This document shows, piece after piece, positions 35,845 to 44,080 of a DNA stretch of 64,000 nucleotides. The position numbers and the translations under genes were made by a program. Numbering within the stretch: position 1 is the stretch's first letter; each line of letters starts with the position of its first letter. The notes under the pieces are model-generated. The model was not told the origin of the DNA and did not search any database. It worked only from the letters and a program-made list of their open reading frames with translations. Source of the stretch: CAYNSX01 sp964400165 (lineage in GTDB: Bacteria; Armatimonadota; Hebobacteria; CAYNSX01); contig CAYNSX010000005.1 of assembly GCA_964400165.1 (NCBI GenBank), positions 7,512-71,511 on the forward strand, given 5' to 3'.

Positions 35845-38019
35845 GTGAGAAAACCGCGTAAGGCCGCGAGGCCGCGCATCAAAGCGCCTGCCGTCAATGC
35901 CAAAGGGAAGTCGCTGCTCGTGGTGGAGTCGCCGGCGAAGACGCGGACGCTGGAACGGTTCCTCGGTGACCAATACGCCGTCATCGCCACGATGGGGCAC
36001 ATCCGCGACCTGCCGGCGTACAAACTGGGCGTGTCGATCGACAACGGGTTTCATCCCGAGTATGTGGAATTGCGCGACAAGAAGGACGCCATCGCCCAAC
36101 TGCGCAAGGCCGTCGCGTCGGCCCGGTCGGTGACGCTGGCCTGCGACCCCGATCGCGAGGGCGAGGCCATTTGCTGGCATGTCCAGGAATTGCTGGAGCT
36201 CAAAGACCTCGACCGCATCGAGTTCAACGAGATTACGGAGCGGGCGGTCACGCAGGCGCTGGAGCACCCGCGGAAGATCGACATGCGGCGCGTCGACGCC
36301 CAACAGGCGCGGCGCATCCTCGACCGGATTGTGGGCTACACCTTGAGCCCGCTGCTCTGGAAGAAAATCCAGCGGGGGTTGAGCGCCGGACGGGTGCAGT
36401 CGGTGGCGGTGAAACTGGTGGTCAACCGCGAACGAGAGATCGCCAAGTTCGCGGCGCAAGAGTATTGGACGATCCAGGCGACGCTGACGCCGGAGGGGAA
36501 GCCGGCGCCGTTTCCCGCGCGCCTGACGAAGATTGCCGGCGAGAAGGCGGAAATCGGCTCGCAGGAAACGGCGGACCAGGTGTCGGCTGACTTACGTGCG
36601 GCAATGTTCACCGTCGAGGAGTTCACGCGCGGCGAACGCAAGCGGCGGCCGCGGCCGCCGTTCACGACGAGTACGCTGCAGCAGGCGGCGTCGCGGGCGC
36701 TCGGGATGCGCACGAAGAAGACGATGAGCGTGGCGCAGCAGTTGTACGAAGGTGTCGAACTGAAGGGCGAGGGCCATGTCGGCCTCATCACCTATATGCG
36801 CACGGACTCGCCGCGCGTGGCGCAGGAAGCACAAGCCGAAGCACGGGAAGTGGTGAAGAAGGCGTTCGGCGCCGACCACTTGCCGGACCGGCCGCCGCAA
36901 TATCGGAGCCGCAAGGGCGCGCAGGATGCGCATGAGGCCATCCGGCCGTCGAGCGCGGCGCGCACGCCGGAGTCGCTGGCCGGATTGTTGTCGAAGGAGC
37001 AGTTGCGGCTGTACGAGTTGATTTGGGTGCGGTTTATGGCCAGCCAGATGGCGGAGGCGGTCTTCGACACGACGGCGGCGGACATTGCGGCGGGCCAATA
37101 TCGATTGCGGGCGTCGGGGTCGCAGTTGCGGTTTCCGGGCTTTCTGGCGGTCGAGAAGCCGGAGACGGTCGCCAGCGATGAGTCTAAGGAAGAGGGCGAC
37201 GGCGCCAAGGCCGCCGAGACCGCCGAGACCGGCGAGACTTCAGAAGAGGGCGAGTTCGAGGGACTGCTGCCTGACTTGAAGCAGGGCGACCCGCTGACCT
37301 TGCTCGACCTGCAACCCGAGCAGCATTTCACCGAGCCGCCGCCGCGCTACACGGAGGCGACACTGGTGCGGGCGCTCGAAGCGCGCGGCATCGGACGCCC
37401 GAGCACCTATGCGCCGACGGTGTCGCTGATTCAAGACCGCGGGTATGTCGAGGCGAAGGAACGGCGGTTGTACGCGACGGCGATGGGGCAATTGGTGACG
37501 GAGGAGTTGCAGCAGCACTTCCCCGACATTCTCGACGAGGCCTTCACGGCACAAGTGGAGGAGCGCCTCGACCGCGTCGAAGAGGGTGAGGAGTCATGGG
37601 AGGGGCTGCTGCGCGAGTTCTATCAGCCGTTCCGGGGCGCAGTGGAGGCGGCGAAGGAACAGATGCAAGACCGGAGGCCGAAGCCGATTCCGACCGAAGA
37701 GATTTGTCAGGTATGCGGGGCGAAGATGATGATTCGCTCGGGACGATACGGACAGTTTTTGAGTTGCTCACGGTTTCCGGAGTGCAAGGGCAGCCGGCCG
37801 TTGCCGGGGACGGAACGCACCACGCCCAAACCGGAGATGACCGACATCCCGTGCGAGGAGTGCGGAAAGCCGATGGTGAAGCGATTCACACCCCGGCGCG
37901 GCGGCAGTTACTTCCTGGGCTGTTCCGGCTATCCGAAGTGTAAGTCCACCAAGCCGCTGCCCGAGGATGGAGGGGCGCCGGAGGGGGGAAAGGCATCGCG
38001 CAGCCAGCCAGCGGAGTAG
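35845..38019 (+). CDS. topA: DNA topoisomerase I
   Basis: Type IA topoisomerase relaxing negative supercoils in the cytoplasm. A 724-residue protein: the Toprim domain (KSLLVVESPAKTRTLERFL, then the acidic triad in ACDPDREGEAI), the central torus, and the catalytic Tyr317 in TYMRTDSPR. Near residue 450-475 there is an acidic low-complexity insert rich in Glu, Gly and Thr. Two C-terminal four-Cys zinc ribbons are present (CQVCGAK...CSRFPEC and CEECGKP...CSGYPKC). The start is a GTG with AAGGAG five bases upstream. Confidence 0.97.
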   Translation: MRKPRKAARPRIKAPAVNAKGKSLLVVESPAKTRTLERFLGDQYAVIATMGHIRDLPAYKLGVSIDNGFHPEYVELRDKKDAIAQLRKAVASARSVTLACDPDREGEAICWHVQELLELKDLDRIEFNEITERAVTQALEHPRKIDMRRVDAQQARRILDRIVGYTLSPLLWKKIQRGLSAGRVQSVAVKLVVNREREIAKFAAQEYWTIQATLTPEGKPAPFPARLTKIAGEKAEIGSQETADQVSADLRAAMFTVEEFTRGERKRRPRPPFTTSTLQQAASRALGMRTKKTMSVAQQLYEGVELKGEGHVGLITYMRTDSPRVAQEAQAEAREVVKKAFGADHLPDRPPQYRSRKGAQDAHEAIRPSSAARTPESLAGLLSKEQLRLYELIWVRFMASQMAEAVFDTTAADIAAGQYRLRASGSQLRFPGFLAVEKPETVASDESKEEGDGAKAAETAETGETSEEGEFEGLLPDLKQGDPLTLLDLQPEQHFTEPPPRYTEATLVRALEARGIGRPSTYAPTVSLIQDRGYVEAKERRLYATAMGQLVTEELQQHFPDILDEAFTAQVEERLDRVEEGEESWEGLLREFYQPFRGAVEAAKEQMQDRRPKPIPTEEICQVCGAKMMIRSGRYGQFLSCSRFPECKGSRPLPGTERTTPKPEMTDIPCEECGKPMVKRFTPRRGGSYFLGCSGYPKCKSTKPLPEDGGAPEGGKASRSQPAE

Positions 38020-38036
38020 AGCCCCGCGCCGTTTGC

Positions 38037-40421
38037 GTGCAATGCGGCGCGATCACGCCCGCCGAGGTGCGCGTGTGCGTGCGCTGCGGCGCGGCGCGGC
38101 CCGATCCGCACGCAATGCGGCTGCGGCGCGCGCACGGGTGGTCGCGCCAATGGGACCGGGCACGCGCAGCACTGTTCGGGCTGATCGGCGCGGCGGCGCT
38201 GGTCGGGTGGAACTACTACTGGTTCGGCCCGGCGGGCGGCGCCGGCACGCCGCAAGTGGTGCTGATGGCTTTGCTCGGGGCGGCGGCCGGCGTGCCGGTC
38301 GGCTACCGGCCGCGCGTGGTGTGGCTGGCGCTGCAGTCCATTGGGTTGCGGTGGCGGCTGGGGTGGACACGCTGGCGCTTCGGCTCGGCCTATCGGCGGG
38401 CGGCGCGCGCGACCGAAAAGGGACAGCCGGGCGTGTCCGATCAGTTGGAGCGGCGCGCACTCCTCGAAGCCCTGGCGGGCGAAGTCAAGCGTGCGGTGGA
38501 TATGCTGCGCCGGGCGGCGGGTGCGCCGTCGGCGGGCGCTGCCACGCGGCACAATCTCGCGGTGGCGCTGCTGCTGTCCGGGTCGCCGGCGCAGGGGATC
38601 GACTTGCTGCGTTCCGTCGCCGACGAGCGCCCCGACTCGCTGGAGACGCTGCGCGACCTGACGCAGGCGCTGACGGAGACCGGGCAGGCCGCGGAGGCGG
38701 CGTCGTATGCCGCGCGTCGAGCCGAACGGCTGGCCGACGACGCGGGGGCGCGCAATCACTACGGGCTGTTGCTGCTCAAGACTCATCGCCTCGACGACGC
38801 GCGGCGGGAGTTGCAGGCAGCGCTGGAGCGCACTCGCCGGAACGCGGACGCGGAGAACAATCTCGGCCTGGTGGCGTTTGCGGAACGCAACGCGGACGAA
38901 GCACAGACGCGCTTTCGCCAGGCGATCCGCGCGGATCGCACGCATGCCGCGGCGCGCACGAACCAGGCGCTGCTGGCGCTGCTCAAGCGCGACATCGTCG
39001 GCGGGGTGAGCGAACTGCGCAAGACGCTGCGCTGGCGGCCGGGGTTCGCGCCCGCCCGCATGTATCTCGGCATCGGGTATTTTCATCTCGGGATGGATCG
39101 GCAGGTAGGGCAGGAGTTTCTGGAAGCGGTGCAACTGGCGCCGAACAGCCACACGATTCGCTACAACTATGGCGTGGCGATGGTGCGCGAGGGCGACTTC
39201 GACGAGGCAATGCACGCGTTCCAGCGGGCGTTCGACTTGCGCCCGGACGAGCCCGATACGCTGGTGAACTGGGGCGTGGTCGAGCAGATACGTGGTCGAC
39301 CAGAGGACGCGCGGCGCCACTTCGAGACGGCGCTGTACGCCGCGCCAGGGCATGCGCTGGCGAATTACAATGCGGCCCTGACCTACGATGCGCTGCGGCT
39401 GGTGGACCGCGCCCACGCGCACACGGCGAAGGCGCTGGAGACGAATGTGTCGTTCGGGGAGGCGCAGTCGAATCTGGGGGCGTTCTGCATCATTCAGAAC
39501 TTGTTGGACGAGGCGCAAGAGGCGCTAATTCGGTCGGTGGATTTGGTGCCGGCGTCGCCGGTGCCAGTGGTCAATCTGGGGCTGCTGCACTTGATCCGCG
39601 GCGACCTCGACGCCTCCGAGGTGCAGGTGAAAAAGGCGCTGGCGCTCGAACCGCGGCTGGGCGTGGCGCTCGATTTGCTGGCGCGCGTGCACTTCAAGCG
39701 GCACGAGTTCGCCGAAGCGATCGAGCAATGGGAAGTGCTGCTCGACCTGGAGCCGCGCAACGCCGATGTGCACCAGAGTCTCGGCATGGCGCACTACTAC
39801 TGGGGCGACTTCGAAACCGCGATCGAGTACTTCAAGCGGTACCTGTTGCTGCGGCCGCAGGAAATCGGCGCCTACAACAATCTCGGGCTGACCTACGCCC
39901 AGGCGGCACGCAAATTGCTGATGAAATACCAGGACATCGAAGCGACGAAGGGGCTGGGGCAGGTGTCGCCCGAGATGCAGAAGTTGAAGGCGCAGGAGAA
40001 GGAGTTCTTGAGCCAGGCCATCTTCCACCTGCGCCGGGCGGTGGCGATGGCGCCGACCGACCCGGTGACGCACAGCAACCTCGGGCTGGCGAATTTCTTC
40101 AAGGGCGAGACATCGGCGGCGATGGACGAGTGGAAGGAAGTGACGCGCTTGTCGCCGGCGTATGCGCGGGCGCGGGCGGCGCTGCGGTTCTCGACATACG
40201 ACGACTCGCAACTGGCCATCTCGCCGCTCGACCCGGCGTCGCGGGTGGTGCGGATGCCGCCGATGACGGCGGACTTCCACTATGTGTTCTGCGACGGGCT
40301 GAAACTGTCGCCGTATGCGTGGGATGTGCGCTGGCCCGACCTCGCCAAAGTCGAGCGGCGTCACCGCCGCCTGGTCGAACTGCAAGACGCACTGACGACG
40401 ATGGCGCCGCGGTTCGGCTAG
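38037..40421 (+). CDS. Membrane TPR-repeat protein with N-terminal zinc-ribbon remnant
   Basis: A 794-residue protein. Two hydrophobic segments lie at about residues 44-62 and 75-95; after them, from about 140 to 760, TPR units run almost without break (for example AENNLGLVAFAERNADEAQ, HTIRYNYGVAMVREGDFDE and AYNNLGLTYAQAARK). The N-terminus CGAITPAEVRVCVRCGA is a zinc-ribbon pattern. The GTG at 38037 keeps only one Cys of the first knuckle; the codon just before is TGC, so the first CxxC would be complete only with an upstream start, for which I see no standard codon. TPR proteins are scaffolds; a role in envelope or complex assembly is only a guess. It follows topA by 17 bases. Confidence 0.82.
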   Translation: MQCGAITPAEVRVCVRCGAARPDPHAMRLRRAHGWSRQWDRARAALFGLIGAAALVGWNYYWFGPAGGAGTPQVVLMALLGAAAGVPVGYRPRVVWLALQSIGLRWRLGWTRWRFGSAYRRAARATEKGQPGVSDQLERRALLEALAGEVKRAVDMLRRAAGAPSAGAATRHNLAVALLLSGSPAQGIDLLRSVADERPDSLETLRDLTQALTETGQAAEAASYAARRAERLADDAGARNHYGLLLLKTHRLDDARRELQAALERTRRNADAENNLGLVAFAERNADEAQTRFRQAIRADRTHAAARTNQALLALLKRDIVGGVSELRKTLRWRPGFAPARMYLGIGYFHLGMDRQVGQEFLEAVQLAPNSHTIRYNYGVAMVREGDFDEAMHAFQRAFDLRPDEPDTLVNWGVVEQIRGRPEDARRHFETALYAAPGHALANYNAALTYDALRLVDRAHAHTAKALETNVSFGEAQSNLGAFCIIQNLLDEAQEALIRSVDLVPASPVPVVNLGLLHLIRGDLDASEVQVKKALALEPRLGVALDLLARVHFKRHEFAEAIEQWEVLLDLEPRNADVHQSLGMAHYYWGDFETAIEYFKRYLLLRPQEIGAYNNLGLTYAQAARKLLMKYQDIEATKGLGQVSPEMQKLKAQEKEFLSQAIFHLRRAVAMAPTDPVTHSNLGLANFFKGETSAAMDEWKEVTRLSPAYARARAALRFSTYDDSQLAISPLDPASRVVRMPPMTADFHYVFCDGLKLSPYAWDVRWPDLAKVERRHRRLVELQDALTTMAPRFG

Positions 40422-40424
40422 GCG

Positions 40425-41615
40425 TTACACAATGCCGAGAGCGCGGCCGACTTTTTCAAAGGCGCGCAGCGCGTAGTCGAGGTCATCGCGGGTGTGCACC
40501 GCGGACATCATCGTGCGGATGCGCGCCTTGCCCTGCGGGACGGTCGGATAGACGATGCCCTGCGCAAAGACGCCTTCGGCAAACAGCCCATCAGAGAGCG
40601 CCATCGTCTTCGCTTCGTCGCCGACGATGACGGGCGTGATCGGCGTTTCCGAGACGCCGGTGTCGAAGCCGAGCGCCCGCAGGCCCTGCTTGAAATAGGC
40701 GGTGTTGTCCCACAGGCGCTCGAGCAATTCCGGCTCTGTCTCCAACACTTCGATGGCGGCGATGCAGGCGGCAACAACCGACGGCGGGTGCGAGGTCGAG
40801 AACAGGAACGGCCGCCCGCGGTGGATGAGCCAGTCGCGGAGCGACTGCGGGCCGGCGATGTAGCCGCCCATCGCGCCGATGGCCTTCGACAGCGTGCCGA
40901 CCTGAATGTGCACGCGGCCGTGCAGGCCGAAGTGGTCGATGGTGCCGCGGCCGTTGCGGCCGAGGACGCCGCTGGCGTGGGCGTCGTCGACCATCAGGAT
41001 GGCGCCGAAGTCCTCACACGTCTGCGCCAGGCCGGGCAGGTCGGCGATGTCGCCGTCCATCGAGAAGACGCCGTCGGTGATGACGAGCTTGCGGCGGGCG
41101 CGCTGGTGCGTGTCCAGCAGGCGGCGGGCGGCGCCGACATCCTTATGCGGGAAGATGACGCGGGTCGCTTTCGAGAGCCGGCAGCCGTCGATGATGGAGG
41201 CGTGGTTGAGTTCGTCGGTGATGATGACATCGTCGTTGCTGGTGATGGCGGGGATGACGCCCAGGTTGGCGGCGAAGCCGGACTGCATGACGAGCGTGGC
41301 CTCGGTGTGCTTGAAGGCGGCGAGGCGCTGCTCCAGTTCTTCGTGCAGCGTAAAGGTGCCGGCAATGGGGCGGACGGAGCCGGTGCCGACGCCCCAGCGC
41401 TCGAGCGCTTCGAGCGCCCGAGCGCGGAGTTTCGGATGGCCGGTCAGGCCGAGGTAATTGTTCGCGGAGAGTTCGAGGACGCGCTGGCCGCGGATGGTGA
41501 CCCAGGCGCCTTGCGCGTCTTCGAGGACGAACAGCGAGCGGAAGACCTTGTGCTGTTTGAGGGCGGCGATTTCGTCATCGAGGAATGCCAGCGGAGACGC
41601 GGCGACTTGGGGCAT
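40425..41615 (-). CDS. kbl: Glycine C-acetyltransferase (2-amino-3-ketobutyrate CoA ligase)
   Basis: A PLP enzyme cleaving 2-amino-3-ketobutyrate with CoA to glycine and acetyl-CoA, the second step of threonine catabolism. A 396-residue protein with the PLP Lys in VGTLSKAIGAMGG, the Asp in LMVDDAHASGVLG and the N-terminal NNYLGLTGHPKL. The length equals the E. coli enzyme within a few residues. A good GGAGG site precedes ATG 41615. The upstream tdh stop (TAG) overlaps that ribosome site, so the pair is a tight operon. Confidence 0.96.
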   Translation of the reverse strand: MPQVAASPLAFLDDEIAALKQHKVFRSLFVLEDAQGAWVTIRGQRVLELSANNYLGLTGHPKLRARALEALERWGVGTGSVRPIAGTFTLHEELEQRLAAFKHTEATLVMQSGFAANLGVIPAITSNDDVIITDELNHASIIDGCRLSKATRVIFPHKDVGAARRLLDTHQRARRKLVITDGVFSMDGDIADLPGLAQTCEDFGAILMVDDAHASGVLGRNGRGTIDHFGLHGRVHIQVGTLSKAIGAMGGYIAGPQSLRDWLIHRGRPFLFSTSHPPSVVAACIAAIEVLETEPELLERLWDNTAYFKQGLRALGFDTGVSETPITPVIVGDEAKTMALSDGLFAEGVFAQGIVYPTVPQGKARIRTMMSAVHTRDDLDYALRAFEKVGRALGIV

Positions 41616-41624
41616 GAGGACCTC

Positions 41625-42650
41625 CTACGGCGTGAGGATGATTTTCGCGGCCTCGCCCGCTTCGAGCAGTTGGAAGGCCTGGTCGAATTTGCCGAGGTCG
41701 AAGCGGTGGGTGATGAGCGGCGTGATGTCGAGGCCGGCGCGGAGCAGGCCGGTCATCTGCTTCCAGGTGCCGAAGAGTTCGCGCCCGAAAACGCCGCGGG
41801 CGTGCAGGCCCTTCAGAATGAACTCCTCGGCGAGATCGATGCTGACGGCCGCGCTCGGCAACCCGAAGAAGGTGACATAGCCGCCGTTGCGCACGCAGTG
41901 GAGCGCGGCGGTGACGCCCTTCTGGTTGCCCGACATCTCGAGCGCGACATCGGCGCCGGCGCCCTCGGTCAGGTCGCGGATGGCCTGCGGCACATCGTCG
42001 GCCGCTGGGTCGAGGACGGCGTCGGCACCCATCGTGGCGGCGAGGCGGCGGCGCGCCGGGTTCGGGTCGCTGGCAAAGACGGCGGCGGCGCCGGCCTTCT
42101 TCGCCACCGCAATCGAGAACAGCCCGATGGGGCCGCAGCCCATCACGGCGAGGCGCTGGCCGGCGACCGGGTGCATCAGCGTGGCGTGGACGGCGTTGCC
42201 GAGCGGTTCGAGGACGGAGGCGATGCTGCGGTCGATGCTGTCGTCGAGTTTCCAGGCGTTGAAGGCGGGGATGGCGACATAGTCGGCGAAAGCGCCGTCG
42301 CGGTCGATGCCGATGACTTGCAGGTTTTGGCACAGGTGCAACTCGCCGCCGCGGCAGGGGGCGCAGTGGAAACAGGGGACATGCGATTCGACGGCGACGA
42401 AGTCGTCGATCGCCAGCGTGCTGACGCGCTCGCCCAATTCCACGACCTCCCCGCAAAACTCGTGCCCGAGGACGCGCGGCAGGCGCATATGCTCCTGCGA
42501 CCAGCGGTCCCAGTGGAAGATGTGCAGGTCGGTGCCGCAGATGCCGGCGTTGGCGACTTTGAGGACGACTTCGTCGGGGCCGGGGTGCGGCTCGGGTTTG
42601 GTGATGAGTTCGACGCCGGGGCCGGGCCGGGCTTTGACGAGGGCGCGCAC
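41625..42650 (-). CDS. tdh: L-threonine 3-dehydrogenase
   Basis: A zinc- and NAD-dependent medium-chain dehydrogenase converting threonine to 2-amino-3-ketobutyrate for Kbl. From the GTG at 42650 it is 341 residues, exactly the E. coli length. The catalytic zinc Cys is in AGICGTDLHIFHWD, GHEFCGEVVELG is the His/Glu zinc region, the structural zinc Cys cluster is CFHCAPCRGGELHLC, and the NAD Rossmann motif is VMGCGPIGLFSIAVA. GGAGG lies about 14 bases upstream of the GTG, farther than usual. No better in-frame start is visible. Confidence 0.95.
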   Translation of the reverse strand: MRALVKARPGPGVELITKPEPHPGPDEVVLKVANAGICGTDLHIFHWDRWSQEHMRLPRVLGHEFCGEVVELGERVSTLAIDDFVAVESHVPCFHCAPCRGGELHLCQNLQVIGIDRDGAFADYVAIPAFNAWKLDDSIDRSIASVLEPLGNAVHATLMHPVAGQRLAVMGCGPIGLFSIAVAKKAGAAAVFASDPNPARRRLAATMGADAVLDPAADDVPQAIRDLTEGAGADVALEMSGNQKGVTAALHCVRNGGYVTFFGLPSAAVSIDLAEEFILKGLHARGVFGRELFGTWKQMTGLLRAGLDITPLITHRFDLGKFDQAFQLLEAGEAAKIILTP

Positions 42651-42731
42651 GGGGAAGTGATTCGCCTCCGCAGGAAACAGCCCTGCTGCGGCGATGATTG
42701 ATGAATGATGATTGATGAATGAGGGAGAGGC

Positions 42732-42754
42732 TGGAGCCGGCGGGGGGAATCGAA
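42732..42754 (-). repeat. Inverted copy of the tRNA-Thr 3' end (23 bases)
   Basis: Bases 42732-42754 are the exact reverse complement of 43002-43024, the T-loop, acceptor strand and CCA of tRNA-Thr. No anticodon arm is attached, so this is a fragment. A third, shorter copy of the acceptor end (11 bases, 42847-42857) lies between them on the plus strand. The space up to 42949 holds a perfect hairpin (about 42822-42842) and no gene I can support. Confidence 0.85.
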
Positions 42755-42949
42755 TGCCTGACCCCGGCTTCGCTGGGGCGACACCCCGCCGCCAAGTCTC
42801 GGCGGTCAGGGGCCCCAACCTCCCCGGCACGAAGTGCCGGGGCGCTCGGCTCCACAGGGTTGGCACAAACCGGCGTCGACTGTGCCGCCACTCTGACAAG
42901 AGCCCGCGAGTTTCGATGTGGTACTCTCGCGCAGCAAGCTTGGCCGAGG

Positions 42950-43024
42950 GCCGGCGTGGCTCAACGGTAGAGCGGCGGTTTCGTAAACCGCAGGTTGGGG
43001 GTTCGATTCCCCCCGCCGGCTCCA
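42950..43024 (+). tRNA. tRNA-Thr (CGT anticodon), CCA encoded
   Basis: Cloverleaf fits fully: acceptor GCCGGCG/CGCCGGC, D-arm GCTC...GAGC, anticodon arm GCGGT-TTCGTAA-ACCGC with anticodon CGT, five-base variable loop, T-arm GGGGG-TTCGATT-CCCCC, discriminator T, encoded CCA. It lies between tdh and the metallo-hydrolase gene. Confidence 0.97.
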
Positions 43025-43055
43025 CAGTGTTTCCGGATCCTCCAAACGACAATCA

Positions 43056-43748
43056 ATGACTGACTGGCACGGGCGTAATTTGCGGGTGCGCATCTTGTCC
43101 GGCGACGCGGGCGTGTCGAACGCGGCGCTGGTGAGCGCGGCGGGTGATGACCTGCTCATCGACTGCGGCGACGGCACGCTGCAGGCGCTGGTGGGGCGGG
43201 GGTTCGACTGGCGGCGGCTGGCGGGGCTGTGCATCACGCACGGGCACTTCGACCATGTCGGGAGTTTCTTCGCGCTGCTCGGCTTCCTGCGGATGATCGG
43301 CCACACGCGCCCGCTGGAAGTGCTGGCGCCGTACCCGGCGACCGAGATCGAGGCGTTCATTGCATTACGGATGCGCACCGCGCCCGACGGGCTGCCGTTC
43401 GCGCTCAACCTGCGCGAAGCCAAGACGGGCGCGGCGCAGACTGTGGGCGCGTTCAGTGTGACGCCGTTCCCGGCCTATCACCGCGGCAGCACGGCGGCGG
43501 GCATTGGCGAACTGCTGCCCGCCGTCGGCTATCGCATTGCCGGCGGTGAGGAGTGCGTGGTCTTTTCCGGCGACACCGGCATCTCCGACGACCTGCGCCG
43601 GGCCGTGCATGGGGCAGACTTGGCGGTGCTCGAAGCGACGGAACAGGGCGCCGGCCAGCCGGAGGTGCACCTCTCGGTCGCCGAGGCGCAAGAAGTCGGG
43701 CGCACCGCAAAGGCGTTTCTGTTGGTGCATCGGATGCGGGGCGGGTGA
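43056..43748 (+). CDS. Metallo-beta-lactamase-fold hydrolase (RNase Z-like)
   Basis: A 230-residue MBL-fold hydrolase. The metal motif HGHFDHVGSF at about residue 62 matches HxHxDH; the Asp of FSGDTGISDDL and the His of LVHRMRGG complete the usual ligand set. The size and the central YRIAGGEECVVFSGDT resemble the RNase Z/arylsulfatase-like branch, but the exo-site arm of true RNase Z is missing. The substrate cannot be given. The gene starts 31 bases after tRNA-Thr and may be transcribed with it; two 37-base hairpin repeats follow. Confidence 0.8.
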   Translation: MTDWHGRNLRVRILSGDAGVSNAALVSAAGDDLLIDCGDGTLQALVGRGFDWRRLAGLCITHGHFDHVGSFFALLGFLRMIGHTRPLEVLAPYPATEIEAFIALRMRTAPDGLPFALNLREAKTGAAQTVGAFSVTPFPAYHRGSTAAGIGELLPAVGYRIAGGEECVVFSGDTGISDDLRRAVHGADLAVLEATEQGAGQPEVHLSVAEAQEVGRTAKAFLLVHRMRGG

Positions 43749-43751
43749 GTC

Positions 43752-43788
43752 TCCCCTCCCCGTGAACGGGGAGGGGTGGGGGGTGGGG
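43752..43788. repeat. Hairpin repeat, copy 1 (37 bases)
   Basis: TCCCCTCCCCGTGAACGGGG begins a palindrome with a G-rich tail. It is identical to copy 2 at 43886 and closely related to one at 62352. It follows the hydrolase stop directly. The stretch 43749-44080 has no gene that I can support. Confidence 0.8.
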
Positions 43789-43885
43789 TGGCATTTCGGG
43801 CGGCGCACATGGCGGGCACGCGTGGCAGGCAGCCGTGCTTCGCCGAGGCTTCGCAGGCTGAGAGTGCCTGCCCCCCAATTGTTCT

Positions 43886-43922
43886 TCCCCTCCCCGTGAA
43901 CGGGGAGGGGTGGGGGGTGGGG
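43886..43922. repeat. Hairpin repeat, copy 2 (37 bases)
   Basis: Same 37 bases as copy 1, in direct orientation 134 bases downstream. The stem is CCCCTCCCCGT/ACGGGGAGGGG with a GAA-type loop, and the tail is G-rich. Confidence 0.8.
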
Positions 43923-44080
43923 CCGTCTCGGAGAGGGAACAGAAGTCGACTAATTGCCTGGCGGTGGGTCTAATGGGTTAGGGCAGGGGAGAAGCGGAAT
44001 AATCTAGTAATGATGGCGCAGTTGGCTTGCTTGTTCCACCACCGAGCGTCTGGTAGACTGGCCGTTATCGTGGAGCGAGA

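Noticed and set aside
37967..40630. An 887-codon frame overlapping the TPR protein gene
   Set aside because: Another frame of the same strand, Arg/Gly/Ala-rich and without repeats, whereas the chosen frame has regular TPRs.
40494..42701. A 735-codon open frame on the plus strand opposite kbl and tdh
   Set aside because: It is the GC-rich antisense shadow of two well-conserved genes; its protein has no motif and is rich in Asp, Glu, Gly and Arg.
42732..43020. A possible tmRNA on the minus strand, since 5' and 3' ends would pair
   Set aside because: The pairing follows simply from the inverted tRNA-Thr copy. The 5' part would be antisense tRNA-Thr and no tag frame ending in a stop was found.
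42712..43059. Plus-strand frames across the tdh to tRNA-Thr interval
   Set aside because: They run through tRNA-Thr and palindromes and have no ribosome site or recognisable sequence.
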